Shown one piece after another: positions 53,612 to 63,890 of a DNA stretch of 64,000 bases. The stretch is from Putridiphycobacter sp965230195 (GTDB taxonomy: Bacteria; Bacteroidota; Bacteroidia; Flavobacteriales_D; Crocinitomicaceae), in contig OZ245997.1 of the NCBI GenBank assembly GCA_965230195.1, positions 5,704,001 to 5,768,000 of the forward strand. Reading direction: 5' to 3'. Position numbers and translations under genes: made by a program. Below the pieces are notes generated by a model, which saw only the letters and a program-made list of their open reading frames with translations, made no database searches and was not told the DNA's origin. The first letter of the stretch is position 1. Every line of letters starts with the position of its first letter.

Positions 53612-54133
53612 CTATTGGCCGTTTTGCGAAGACCTTTGAACCAAACCTTTATACGTTTCCAAATTATAAAATATATTCTTGCTATAAATGAAATCAACAG
53701 TGTCACCAACCTCTAGGCTATTATATTCTACAGGATTACTTCTAATTTTTATCAATCTATTATTTTTTAAATCCTGTAATTGTAAACTATAATTATCTAT
53801 AGACCATCTTGACCTCGACTCATAAAAACTTTTTTTATTAACAATGTACAATTCTTTTTTTGTATTACTATCCTCACCTAAATAAACTAATAAAGTGGTT
53901 AAACCTACTGCTACCGATAAGCTTGCTATTATTAATAAAGCAATCTTTGAGTCTTTAAACACTATTTTTAGCAAGACTAAAGTGAATAAGGTAAATATGG
54001 TCAAATAAACTAATAAAGAACCAATATTTATAATTGTGAATATGGTATTCAAATAAAACTTTAAAAATAAAAGGCTTGCAGTACATATTAAAATGAGTAT
54101 TGCATCCGATTCTTTTTCTAAATTTAATCCCAC
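53612..54133 (-). CDS. Small membrane protein, candidate immunity or accessory protein
   Basis: A 173-residue integral membrane protein. Three hydrophobic spans lie in the first 110 residues (DAILILICTASLLFLKFYLN, NIGSLLVYLTIFTLFTLVLL and IALLIIASLSVAVGLTTLLV). A small beta-rich soluble end follows (YSLQLQDLKNNRLIKIRSNP ... YNSLEVGDTVDFIYSKNIFY), which resembles a DUF3592-like extracytoplasmic fold. It is the last gene of the RHS operon, 9 bases after the small lipoprotein. No enzyme motif is seen. An immunity role is inferred from position only. Confidence 0.72.
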   Translation of the reverse strand: MGLNLEKESDAILILICTASLLFLKFYLNTIFTIINIGSLLVYLTIFTLFTLVLLKIVFKDSKIALLIIASLSVAVGLTTLLVYLGEDSNTKKELYIVNKKSFYESRSRWSIDNYSLQLQDLKNNRLIKIRSNPVEYNSLEVGDTVDFIYSKNIFYNLETYKGLVQRSSQNGQ

Positions 54134-54142
54134 TTCTTGAAA

Positions 54143-54385
54143 CTACTGAATTGACTTTCGTAGCGAATCTCCAATTCTTATTTCTTCTTCTGTAAAATCT
54201 GAATAACTAGTATTAGTTTCTAAAATACTATCAACGATTTTTTCACTTTCAGTAGAAATTTTATTCAAAATTTCTATTCTATCATTGATAGTAACTTTCG
54301 TTTCATCCACATCAGATTTATTTTCTTTACAAGAAATCGAAAAGAATAGAACTATTAAAGTCAATTTGATTGATATTTTATTCAT
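54143..54385 (-). CDS. Small lipoprotein overlapping the RHS gene, candidate immunity protein
   Basis: An 80-residue lipoprotein with lipobox SISC at Cys19. The mature part is an acidic, helix-prone chain of 60 residues (VTINDRIEILNKISTESEKI, VDSILETNTSYSDFTEEEIR, IGDSLRKSIQ). Its ATG overlaps the RHS stop by 4 bases, so translation is coupled. In polymorphic-toxin operons that position usually belongs to the cognate immunity gene; here it is an inference without homology support. Confidence 0.72.
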   Translation of the reverse strand: MNKISIKLTLIVLFFSISCKENKSDVDETKVTINDRIEILNKISTESEKIVDSILETNTSYSDFTEEEIRIGDSLRKSIQ

Positions 54386-57300
54386 TGTGCACCTTTACTT
54401 TTGAGGTATAAATAATCGCTTGAAGCCCTTTGAATCCAACCTTCACCAGAGTATGTACCTTTGGTATTCTTCAAAAATGCGTTCCAAGAATTTGTTGGAG
54501 GAGCTGGAAGAAGAAGAGTAGGCGTATATGATAACCTAAGTTGAGACCTTACAACATTACCACTTGAGTTGGTTATAACAGGCTTATAATCGGGCTTGGG
54601 CTTATCAATACTTGTTTTACCACCTGCTGCTCTTCTACCGGAACCACCTTTACTAGTTTGCGGAACAGCACTTGGTACAGGGACATCCACATCTACTTTT
54701 GGAATGGCATCAATACTTGTAAATCTAAACGTTGTTATGTCAAATGCTTGTATTGCCTCATCAGTCATTTCAGAACTCCCGCCTAAACCAAAATGGACAG
54801 CAAGTTTATCGTCAACAAGAAAATTAAGAAAGTTACCTGACATTTCAGAACTTGGTATACTTATGTCTTCACTAATACTTATTTCCCCTGCCATATACAA
54901 TTTACCCAAAAGACCATATATCTCACTGTTATATTGACTTGCAAGATTATTCCTATTTTCTATCATCTTATTAAGAGTAACTTGTGCTCCTGCTATTTCT
55001 GTTTCAAGAGCATGTATCAATAGTTCATTAATAGAGCTTGCATAGCCTCTAACGATCGGGTTTTTACTTTTTTTAGCAATAGAATTTTGAATCTTTGCAA
55101 GATTTAAATCAACTTTTGCTTCATCAATTCCCTTTTTTAATTTATTGATTTCTTTATCAACAACTTCTATTTTTTTTCCTTTAACTTCAATTCCTGCAAC
55201 TTTGTCTAAAACTTCTCCGTAGTGTATTTCTCCTCCACCTGGAGGATCACCTTCTAACCCTGTTGGGTCTGAAAAATAAATTGGATTGTTATTGAAAGCC
55301 GCATAAGGTGATTGATGCGGATATTTCGCCATCAGAGGGTCTAAACTCAACCATCTCCCAACTCTTGGGTCATATTGTCTAAATTCAGTTGTATAACTAT
55401 TCCCATCCCCTTTGATCTCATCATCCTTCTCCATTGAATTAAAGCCATAACGGTACTCATTTGAACTCTCATTTCTATTAGGTAGCATCATGCCGAAGGG
55501 GTAGTAATCAGATTGAGAGATAACATCCGGTGAGTAATAAGCTAAGGTATTACTTCCAGGACTGGTTTCTATTGATAGTTTCCTATCTGATATCGTTTGT
55601 AACACATTTCCTAAATGGTTAGAAAGTTCATAACGCTTATCTCCAATTTGTTGGCTATATATTCCACTGGCTACATCACTCTCATTATTGATAGTGATAT
55701 TAGCCGTATTTGAGGACGCTATGATTTGATTGACTTGTTCCATTCCTAAACGGCTACTACCGTAAATGTTACGCTCGCTAAGATACAAATTATTTTGGTT
55801 AGCAACCGTACCATTTGCATCATTTCTTTTTAAAGTATAAGTGCCCATGGCATTACCCTGTGCATCCCTAAAATAAAAGGTGGTAATGGCTCCTGCAGTT
55901 CCAGTTGGAATAACCGTTTTTGAAATCCGGTTCCCCAGGGCATCATAGTCAAATTCTATCTGTTCACCCGAGGTTTTGGTAATTGATTTTACCTTGCCGG
56001 TGACCATCCAATTAATATATTGAATACCCTCTTTGATGTCTTGTGTCAATTGACCAATGGCATCATAGTCATAATTATTTGGTAACTGCCCGGCCAAATC
56101 TGAATTATCGGCTAATACACTGTTTAACCCGGTAATGTCCTCCACATAATTAAGTTGGTTGGTACCCTGGTTGTAGTGGTAGGTAAAATGATCTATCAAT
56201 ACACTGGTATTAGAACCGTTATCAGCATGCCTGGTTAATTTATCCAGGTTACCGTTAGCATCATATTCGTAGGTTGCCGCATACATTTCTTGAGTATAGG
56301 CCGGTGCCTCTGTTACACCTAATTCTTCCTGATTCATGCTTCGAATCCTGTTTAACTGGTCGTAGGTATACCAGGTATGGCTGGTTCCTAAAAAGGACTC
56401 ATCCGTTTTGGTACTGGCAGTAAACATTTCTTTAATATTACCATTAAATAAATCGGTATTAGGTTGTGGAGTTGCTAAGTTACTGAGTGCTAAAAAGCCA
56501 TTTCCTTGTCTTCCGGTATAATCCCCGTCAAAATAGTGTAAACTATACCCGGTCACATCTTTTCCATTCATTTGGTTTAATCCTCCGGATAAACCGTCTT
56601 TCCCCTGATCGGCAGCTATGGTCAGATTCTCAGCGTTTACGCCTTTTAACCAACCCTGAATAGTATAGGCGTAATCGCAAGATTGGACTTTATTTTCACC
56701 CATTTCAACTCTTGCTAAAGGACCATGGTCATAGTAGAAGTATTTGGCATCTTTTTCCCAGTTTATCCTGTCCTTTGAGGTTTCAGCAATGGTGATTCTA
56801 TTATCAGCATCATAACAATAACGGTGTACAAACTGGTCTTCCTCTCCATCCTGGTAAACCACTTCTTTTACATTACCCGATACCAAATCATAATCGTATT
56901 CGGTGGTTTTTTCATTTTGAGCCAGATTTTCCAGTTCCGAATCATGAATATCCTGAATCAATTCTTTGACATTTCCATGGACATCATAATCATAGAAAGT
57001 ACCACTCTGATAATCAGTTAATCCTGAGGTAATTCCATAAGAATCATAATATAATACACCTGTTATCCTATTCCTGGTGTTGAATTCAGCATAATCTTTA
57101 AACTTACCAACAATCCCTGACAGACCTAAATCATCATATAGGGTTATAGTCACCTCTTTTCTATTCCCTGAAGTGATATTGGTTGGAAAAGTAATATTTG
57201 GTTGATCTGGTGTATTGGATAATTGCACTAAATTATTACTACCATTATAAAATAAACCATTATTGAAGTAGTAGGTTGTAGCATCCAGGAAAAGCTCTCC

Positions 57301-60300
57301 CACTTCAATAATACGCCCTAAATCATCATACACAGTATAACTGGCTGCATTGTTTAATTTTTGCTTGGCGTTCTGAGAAAGTACCAGTCTTCCCAAAGCA
57401 TCATAGGCAAACTGACTTTCACCACCATCCGGTGTACTTTGCCATACCAGTTGGTTCAGTGAATTATACCGGTACTGAGTTTCAAAATCGTGATCCGGTA
57501 ATACACCTGCAGTGGTTACAAATACATCCACAGGGTCAGCAGCATCTTTTTCAGATTCTCTTTCCAGGTTAATGGCATCATGATCAACCACAGCATTCTC
57601 CAATCGGTCTACTCCTTTCGGTGGAACAGTTTGTGTCAGGTTACCAGCCTGATCGTAATAATATAAAGTATAGTGGAATTCTTTATCGTTATAAGTATAA
57701 TCAAAGGTTTCCACTACTGTTGCCATAGCCTCTTCAATATAATTACTTTTAAATTCGGCAATAATATTGGCAATATAAGTTTCGTATTCAGTTTGGGCAT
57801 TGATGATATCTACATTCGCGGTATACTGTTCACAAGGTATATAAATTGGGAAGTAAGTATCAATATCAGCTGGTGGTGAACAAATATTATGAGTCGGCAG
57901 ATACACGTCTGAAATGTATTGATTCCATGATAAAAATGGATTATTTACATCAGCCAAATAATCGTTATACGCCTGTAAAGCATTTGCCATAGGGTCAGTA
58001 ACATCAGGTGAAGAAAGTCCGGCACCAGTACCTAATCCTGTGGCTGCAAATTGCGATAATGTGATATATGTATCGGAATCCAAATGTGTAGAGTTTGTAA
58101 TACCTTGCTCTGTCAAATATTGTTTATAGTTTTCATATCCATAAGCCAGTCCGGACTCACAAAATTCTTCTTCAGTATACTGGTCGGCTACCGGAATACC
58201 CAATTGTGACATTAACACCTGGTAATCGGCAAATTCATCAGTACAACTGACTGGTGCTACCGGATTCGGCAGACATTTATCACAATTTAAGTCAATAACA
58301 CAGGTTGGAATATCTACCATCTCCAATAAAATAGAAGTATTGTCATCAAAAAGGGCTTCACAGGTAGCTGATTCAATACCTCCATTACTATTGAAATGGA
58401 TGGTCATATTTTCAATGGATACAAAATTGGCAGCTATTGGGGCAGAAAGTGTAATGACATTAGTGAATTTGACATCACCACAGGTTCCGGGAATCAGTTC
58501 AAAACCAAAATTAAATCCATAAATAACACCTTGCTCAAATTCAAAATCATACAGACCTTCAGAATTAAAACCGACAGTTAAATAATCTTCAATAGCTGTA
58601 AATTCATCAAATACATAACCATTTGGCAATCCTGATGGCAAACTGGTTTCCAGTTCTATAGCAGCATTAACCATGTTTTCAAATATTTGTGAAAAGGCCA
58701 CTTCCTCTTCACATAAACAATCCAAGTCCATAGTATTCAAACCAGGTACAAGAGGATCAGTATCGTAAGCTAAAGTAAAATCAATACTGTGGTCTGCACC
58801 ATTATTATCAAGGTAAGTAATGGTTAATACAGAATAATCTGCACTGATACTATAACCTGTGAACAAGTTTACATTTGCAGCATCAACTAATGAGGCAGTA
58901 GTTAACGATAAGCTAATATCTCCATTAGCTAGTGTGATTATTGTTGGCATTGTTGTTCCTGCAGGGTTAACCAATGTCAGGCCGGCAGTTAAACTTAAGT
59001 CAGTTTGGTAATCCAATAATTGGGATGAGAGCTCTCCTAATGGATAAGCATTCCCCATCACATTACCTAATGTTCCCGGAATAGCTGTTTGTGCCTCTTC
59101 AAGGTCAAAAATTGCTTTGTATAATGCGTATAAATCACCAGCCAGAGCATTTGGTCGTTCGCAAAGTACATTACTATACACTGAAAAATCAGGATCTAAT
59201 ACACAATCTCCGATAGTAATATCGGTTGTTCCGGTAATGACATATTCCTCATAACCACTGGTAGTATTTAATTCAACTAAAATGGCAAAGGTCTGCGAAT
59301 TGGTACCCTGACCTCCGGTAAATTGTATTGTTGACATTCCAACAATATCTGCTAAGTTCCAGGTAATTCCACTCAAGTTGAAATTAATATTACCCAATTG
59401 TACATTGGTTCCACTTTCAATGAAGTCTATTGATAATATTCCCGCTGTATAAGTACTGATAATATCAATCATAGTTGGATCGAACGTCCCACCTGCTCCC
59501 GGCATGCTGTTATACATATCTAGTGTGAACTGAGGTACAGCATTCGCATCAACTGATTGCGCGCCGTTAGCTGTTAAGGATAACTGACCTCCCGGTTGAG
59601 ATAAAACATCCAGTAAATATTCCAGACCTATGGTTAATGGACAACTACCGGTCTGCTGATAAATTTGTACGTTGGTTTCCAATGCGCTTTGCGTTAGAAT
59701 ATCGGCTTCACTTAAATTACTGTTATATAAATCGTCAATTGGGGCATAGCGTTTTACTTTGTCTTCAAACAAATGATTAAACGGCCCTGCTGCTGACCAT
59801 TGTGTAGCATAAGCCACACCGGATGGGTGCGACAGTGGATCTCTGTTCACCAAAGCCTGAGTCATATAATCAAGTACAGTAACTTCTCCCACATTATAAT
59901 TCGGGAATAAAGGATCAGTTGTTCCGGTTACATAAGGTTCATAATATAAAAAGCTCTGAACGGCGGGCGAACCTTCCGGATTCTCTCCAATATAACCGTT
60001 ATAAGCCCCTGTTGAAACAGCATAAAAGTCTGCAAATAATTGGATGATTTTTCGTTTTTCTGAAATATAGATACTCTTAAACAGGCCCCACACCTGGTCA
60101 CGGTGATCATAAGTTCCAATAGCCGGAAGTGAACATGCACTATTTGTACCAGAGCCACAATGAACAGTTGCAAAGCAGAATGTCCATAAATCAACCCCTG
60201 TTCCTTTATAGTTATTTAACAGGTCGGTTAACAAGTCAGCAATGAAGTTACCAGAATTTCCGGGGTCTGTCACACCTGAAGAAAAGGAAATATTACCTAT

Positions 60301-63189
60301 CTGATCATGGTCCAAAATAGTGGTTCCCAATGTAATATTGGTATTTAAAAAATTGTCTCCTACAATCGTACTACTAGCCTGGTCATAAGTATAAATTTGA
60401 TTTAAAGTAGCATCATATTCATCTGTTGAAAGGCCAGAGGTTCCACAGAACTGATCCATAAATTCCAGGTAACCATATTCAGGATGATGAGGCAATAAGG
60501 CCCCGGCCCATGAAGGTTCCCAATGAGTTAAAAAGTCTTCAACATACTGCAATTGCTCCGGGTAAACATCAATGTATCCAGCTGACGCTATCGGGGTAAA
60601 ATCAATTTCAGGAGTAGCATCCGTTCCATCCCAATATACCTCAATCATGGCATCTGTGCCATCCTGAGATTTATAATGACCTTCAGGAAACTTCCAGGTC
60701 TTTTCATCTCCCATAAAACCTTTATCCAATGCATTGGTTTCTGCAAATACACTTAAAATCATGTTCCCTGATGTGGCCCCATACTGTCCATTGGGACTTA
60801 AATCCTGTAGCATCATAATTTCATTAGTAGTACAGGCTCCTGAAGGATGGTTAATATCATTGACTTCAATTACGGATCCGGGAGGATTAGCAGGTGTTGG
60901 TACAGGGTCATCTCCGCAATCTGCGGTGTTAACAATAACCAGATCACTTAAACAATTGTTACTCGGATTATTTGTTTGAGTTTCTATATAGTCCAGAGCA
61001 TGGTTATGTAAACTCACCGGGTCAACAATCAGTTTTTTGGTGATTTGATATTCCCCAATATCTAAATTTGACAGCCAGTTAAAAGTCCCGGCTGTAGTAT
61101 TAGGACTTAAATGCGCTATAATACGACCATCAGCATTCAATGTATATTCTGTACCGGTTGGGGCGGGTATTAATGGTTCTCCGCAATTATTTTCTAACCC
61201 GATTTCCAAAATATAATCAAAAGGATAGGTCACATTTTCATCATCAGCACACGGGTTAAACACCTCATTTTGTGTAATACCATAGGTAAAGTCATGTGGG
61301 TTACCGTCTTTGGATGACAATAAATTGGAGTTAACCTCTAAACCATCCTGTTGCGGACCATTTTGACCTGAAATAAACGCAATATTAGCATCTGTTGGAG
61401 AATCCGGATCGGTATCATTGAGCTTTGCTAAAAGGTCAGCAGCAAGATTCAAATGCAGGTTTACATCCAACTCATCATCCAAAGATTTAAGATTAGTTAC
61501 CGTATTGTTTCCTGAAATGGTATTGTCTCCTGATAATGCTGTTGCAATTACTCTTCCCTGCGGGTCCATATAGCTAACACTCACCTGACCATTGGCGTCA
61601 ACTACCATATTTTTTTTGTATCGTGCCACATTCCCCACCTGGTAACCAAATAAACGGTTTAGTTCTTCTTGTTTTGGCTGCCCATAAAAATATTTGGTTT
61701 CATGGCCACTACCCAATGTATAATCTGCACCCACACCACTTTGCGCTCTAATTCTACCCGTATTATCAGGTGTATATTGAATTTGTGTATACGGAAATCC
61801 GTCTGCCAGTGGCACCTGATCCTGCCAGTCTCCCGTAGCTGCATTATTAGTTGAATAGTATTTTGAAGCTCCTGAACTGGTAGACATAGATTGTGTTAAA
61901 CTGACACAGGTATTTGGATTGGCCGGGTCATCCCAGTCAAAATGTTGGTGACCAAATGGTATCTCATCATAAGTGTTTGCAGTATTATCCTCCACCCTGT
62001 TCAGCTGAGGATAGTATTTTAAGGCCGGGTTTTCAACCGGTGTTGGCAATATCTGAATAGCTGCACGTCCCTGGTTATCATAAACACTCTCACCAACTAT
62101 GGCTTCATTATTAGAGTTAATTTTAGTTACAGTTTGACGGTTTCTTAAAGAACCATCAAAATAACTAACAATATCTTTACGTTTACCCTCTTCAGCATAA
62201 ACGGTTTGGTGCTGCCAGTTTTTTGAGTTGGTGTGGCCAGCCTTAATTTCAACATAGTGTGACCAGTGGCTCACTTTTGTAGCACCGGCATTGTTGTATG
62301 ACCATTTACCAAATTTAACTTTACCAGGCTCATCCAGCCATCTTCCTACTCCTCTTACCCGATAAACCAAAAAGCCCTGGTTGTAAATAACCGGAATCCT
62401 ATAACGTTGATCATTAGTAATAATCCGCGTATTATTCAATTCAAAATCACGCAGACTTAAATCAACATTTGATGCATTCAACCCTACTGTCAGATTATTA
62501 TCTGAATAATTATCAATCCAGGCCCATTCTAATTCATATTCTTCAGCACCTGAAATATAATCCCACCATACTTCAAGCTCCCGGCCATTTTCGTTATTAC
62601 TTATAATATGATAACCCTGTGAAACATCATAAGTGATGTTTTCAGAACCATCTGCACTATAAAAAACTGAATTGGCTCCCAATTCCGGCAAAGCGGCACT
62701 GATTTCATAATAACGCTCCACTTCAAGTTCGGCCTCCATATAAACGTTTAACGGAATAGGTCCGGAATTTGGTGTAACCAGATTAGCTTCAATTTTATAT
62801 TTATGGTAACCGGAATGGGTTAATACAGAAGTATTAATCTGGTTCCCTTGCCCACCATCAGGTGAATAACTAATCGTAAGATTTTCTGTGATGGAAGGTT
62901 CACTTGTTCCGGATGGATTTATTGGTGTAAAAATTACCTGAACGGTCAATACCCCATAAGCATCAATATAACTAAAATTGGTGCGTTCTTCAACACCTAA
63001 TTTTACCCGTAGGTTTACCGAAGCATCCGTAAAATTAGTTGAACCCAACTCAGTAAATTTACCATCTTCGATATCTAACGAAAAGGTATTATATGTCGGT
63101 GCTTTTCGTACACTATACACCTCTTTTGCTCCATAAGACAAAAGACTTACAAACAAAAACAATATCAATCCTAAATTCCTAACTAACAT
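54382..63189 (-). CDS. RHS repeat protein with variable C-terminal tail (polymorphic toxin type)
   Basis: A 2935-residue exported protein. The signal peptide is MLVRNLGLILFLFVSLLSYG. A beta-rich N-terminal third follows (with NWQHQTVYAEEGKRKDIVSY at about 345), then a long middle. YD-type RHS repeats run from about residue 1840 (YYYDQAGNLTQTVPPKGVDR, FAYDALGRLVLSQNAKQ, TVYDDLGRIIEVGE, YEYDANGNLDKLTRH, FDYDALGNRISK). The RHS core is at about 2580-2648 (NHLGNVLQTISDRK, YYPFGMMLPNRN, YDPRVGRWLSLDPLMAKYPH, YAAFNNNPIYFSDPTGLEGD). In RHS proteins the repeats form a shell around the released tail. The 287 residues after the core are the variable tail. No N-terminal type VI PAAR domain or T9SS sorting domain was seen. 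Confidence 0.9.
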   Translation of the reverse strand: MLVRNLGLILFLFVSLLSYGAKEVYSVRKAPTYNTFSLDIEDGKFTELGSTNFTDASVNLRVKLGVEERTNFSYIDAYGVLTVQVIFTPINPSGTSEPSITENLTISYSPDGGQGNQINTSVLTHSGYHKYKIEANLVTPNSGPIPLNVYMEAELEVERYYEISAALPELGANSVFYSADGSENITYDVSQGYHIISNNENGRELEVWWDYISGAEEYELEWAWIDNYSDNNLTVGLNASNVDLSLRDFELNNTRIITNDQRYRIPVIYNQGFLVYRVRGVGRWLDEPGKVKFGKWSYNNAGATKVSHWSHYVEIKAGHTNSKNWQHQTVYAEEGKRKDIVSYFDGSLRNRQTVTKINSNNEAIVGESVYDNQGRAAIQILPTPVENPALKYYPQLNRVEDNTANTYDEIPFGHQHFDWDDPANPNTCVSLTQSMSTSSGASKYYSTNNAATGDWQDQVPLADGFPYTQIQYTPDNTGRIRAQSGVGADYTLGSGHETKYFYGQPKQEELNRLFGYQVGNVARYKKNMVVDANGQVSVSYMDPQGRVIATALSGDNTISGNNTVTNLKSLDDELDVNLHLNLAADLLAKLNDTDPDSPTDANIAFISGQNGPQQDGLEVNSNLLSSKDGNPHDFTYGITQNEVFNPCADDENVTYPFDYILEIGLENNCGEPLIPAPTGTEYTLNADGRIIAHLSPNTTAGTFNWLSNLDIGEYQITKKLIVDPVSLHNHALDYIETQTNNPSNNCLSDLVIVNTADCGDDPVPTPANPPGSVIEVNDINHPSGACTTNEIMMLQDLSPNGQYGATSGNMILSVFAETNALDKGFMGDEKTWKFPEGHYKSQDGTDAMIEVYWDGTDATPEIDFTPIASAGYIDVYPEQLQYVEDFLTHWEPSWAGALLPHHPEYGYLEFMDQFCGTSGLSTDEYDATLNQIYTYDQASSTIVGDNFLNTNITLGTTILDHDQIGNISFSSGVTDPGNSGNFIADLLTDLLNNYKGTGVDLWTFCFATVHCGSGTNSACSLPAIGTYDHRDQVWGLFKSIYISEKRKIIQLFADFYAVSTGAYNGYIGENPEGSPAVQSFLYYEPYVTGTTDPLFPNYNVGEVTVLDYMTQALVNRDPLSHPSGVAYATQWSAAGPFNHLFEDKVKRYAPIDDLYNSNLSEADILTQSALETNVQIYQQTGSCPLTIGLEYLLDVLSQPGGQLSLTANGAQSVDANAVPQFTLDMYNSMPGAGGTFDPTMIDIISTYTAGILSIDFIESGTNVQLGNINFNLSGITWNLADIVGMSTIQFTGGQGTNSQTFAILVELNTTSGYEEYVITGTTDITIGDCVLDPDFSVYSNVLCERPNALAGDLYALYKAIFDLEEAQTAIPGTLGNVMGNAYPLGELSSQLLDYQTDLSLTAGLTLVNPAGTTMPTIITLANGDISLSLTTASLVDAANVNLFTGYSISADYSVLTITYLDNNGADHSIDFTLAYDTDPLVPGLNTMDLDCLCEEEVAFSQIFENMVNAAIELETSLPSGLPNGYVFDEFTAIEDYLTVGFNSEGLYDFEFEQGVIYGFNFGFELIPGTCGDVKFTNVITLSAPIAANFVSIENMTIHFNSNGGIESATCEALFDDNTSILLEMVDIPTCVIDLNCDKCLPNPVAPVSCTDEFADYQVLMSQLGIPVADQYTEEEFCESGLAYGYENYKQYLTEQGITNSTHLDSDTYITLSQFAATGLGTGAGLSSPDVTDPMANALQAYNDYLADVNNPFLSWNQYISDVYLPTHNICSPPADIDTYFPIYIPCEQYTANVDIINAQTEYETYIANIIAEFKSNYIEEAMATVVETFDYTYNDKEFHYTLYYYDQAGNLTQTVPPKGVDRLENAVVDHDAINLERESEKDAADPVDVFVTTAGVLPDHDFETQYRYNSLNQLVWQSTPDGGESQFAYDALGRLVLSQNAKQKLNNAASYTVYDDLGRIIEVGELFLDATTYYFNNGLFYNGSNNLVQLSNTPDQPNITFPTNITSGNRKEVTITLYDDLGLSGIVGKFKDYAEFNTRNRITGVLYYDSYGITSGLTDYQSGTFYDYDVHGNVKELIQDIHDSELENLAQNEKTTEYDYDLVSGNVKEVVYQDGEEDQFVHRYCYDADNRITIAETSKDRINWEKDAKYFYYDHGPLARVEMGENKVQSCDYAYTIQGWLKGVNAENLTIAADQGKDGLSGGLNQMNGKDVTGYSLHYFDGDYTGRQGNGFLALSNLATPQPNTDLFNGNIKEMFTASTKTDESFLGTSHTWYTYDQLNRIRSMNQEELGVTEAPAYTQEMYAATYEYDANGNLDKLTRHADNGSNTSVLIDHFTYHYNQGTNQLNYVEDITGLNSVLADNSDLAGQLPNNYDYDAIGQLTQDIKEGIQYINWMVTGKVKSITKTSGEQIEFDYDALGNRISKTVIPTGTAGAITTFYFRDAQGNAMGTYTLKRNDANGTVANQNNLYLSERNIYGSSRLGMEQVNQIIASSNTANITINNESDVASGIYSQQIGDKRYELSNHLGNVLQTISDRKLSIETSPGSNTLAYYSPDVISQSDYYPFGMMLPNRNESSNEYRYGFNSMEKDDEIKGDGNSYTTEFRQYDPRVGRWLSLDPLMAKYPHQSPYAAFNNNPIYFSDPTGLEGDPPGGGEIHYGEVLDKVAGIEVKGKKIEVVDKEINKLKKGIDEAKVDLNLAKIQNSIAKKSKNPIVRGYASSINELLIHALETEIAGAQVTLNKMIENRNNLASQYNSEIYGLLGKLYMAGEISISEDISIPSSEMSGNFLNFLVDDKLAVHFGLGGSSEMTDEAIQAFDITTFRFTSIDAIPKVDVDVPVPSAVPQTSKGGSGRRAAGGKTSIDKPKPDYKPVITNSSGNVVRSQLRLSYTPTLLLPAPPTNSWNAFLKNTKGTYSGEGWIQRASSDYLYLKSKGAQ
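54385..55245 (-). other. Variable 287-residue C-terminal tail of the RHS protein
   Basis: It starts right after DPTGLEGD. Residues about 20-115 of the tail are a charged coiled coil (KKIEVVDKEINKLKKGIDEA). Then comes a Gly/Ser and Pro-rich linker (VDVDVPVPSAVPQTSKGGSG) with RRAAGGKTSIDKPKPDYKPV. The end is NSWNAFLKNTKGTYSGEGWI, then QRASSDYLYLKSKG. The final 35 residues look like a small helical DNA- or protein-binding motif. No known toxin active site (HNH, ADP-ribosyltransferase, deaminase) is apparent. Confidence 0.6.
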
Positions 63190-63194
63190 ATATT

Positions 63195-63890
63195 CTAATT
63201 ATTTTTTCTAGCATCTATTAATTTGTAGGTCGCGTAGTCACCAACTAATGCTGGTTTTGATGCCCCTAAATCAATAAAATTGCTGATCTCTAAATCGTCT
63301 AATTTTTTTGTTCCTTTTTTAAACTGCTCATACTGAATGCGTAATTTCGGATAGGCCATATCTTTATTTTGATAGGTTCCAAAATTCATTTGTGCTGCAT
63401 AGTAAAAGGTCATCTCTTTTATCCAGTATGAATTGTCAACCAGTAAACTAACTTTTGAATAGGGTATATCCGTCTCATTTTTTAATACCAGAGTGACCAG
63501 AACTCCTTTTTCTTTTTTTAATAGTTTAATATCCTGACATTGTTTTAAGGCCGATTTTAAATCAATTTCCATAAATTCGGCATCTAAACGGTTGTCCAGT
63601 ATCACTAATTTTTCATCATGGTTAACCTGTAGTGTTATTTTATTAAAATGAATGAATTCGGTAGACTTGATTTTACGGTACGCCTTAACCTCATTTTTAA
63701 TATAATTACCACTATAGGTTTGCAATACCTCATTGCCGGAATAACCTTTATACAACTGGTAAGACATTTGCAGTTCAAATGCTTTTAGGTTAGCATAATT
63801 GCGGTTAATTTTTTCCAGATAATCCTTACCTGAAAGGGTAAAACCCAAAGCCGGAAAAACTAAAATAAATATGTATAAAACTACTTTCAT
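63195..63890 (-). CDS. Exported LolA-like protein preceding the RHS gene
   Basis: A 231-residue protein with a signal peptide (MKVVLYIFILVFPALGFTLS). Residues about 25-215 form a series of strands of the type seen in LolA/LppM lipid-binding proteins: YLEKINRNYANLKAFELQMS, YQLYKGYSGNEVLQTYSGNY, IHFNKITLQVNHDEKLVILD ... VTLVLKNETDIPYSKVSLLV, YWIKEMTFYYAAQMNF. The half-barrel could shield a lipid or an unfolded chain. It stops 5 bases before the RHS start, so it is most likely a dedicated helper for the RHS product. The identity is inferred from pattern only. Confidence 0.78.
   Translation of the reverse strand: MKVVLYIFILVFPALGFTLSGKDYLEKINRNYANLKAFELQMSYQLYKGYSGNEVLQTYSGNYIKNEVKAYRKIKSTEFIHFNKITLQVNHDEKLVILDNRLDAEFMEIDLKSALKQCQDIKLLKKEKGVLVTLVLKNETDIPYSKVSLLVDNSYWIKEMTFYYAAQMNFGTYQNKDMAYPKLRIQYEQFKKGTKKLDDLEISNFIDLGASKPALVGDYATYKLIDARKNN

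Noticed and set aside
54596..54937. Plus-strand frame of 113 residues opposite the RHS tail
   Set aside because: It lies opposite the tail coding region; no start context, signal or family resemblance.
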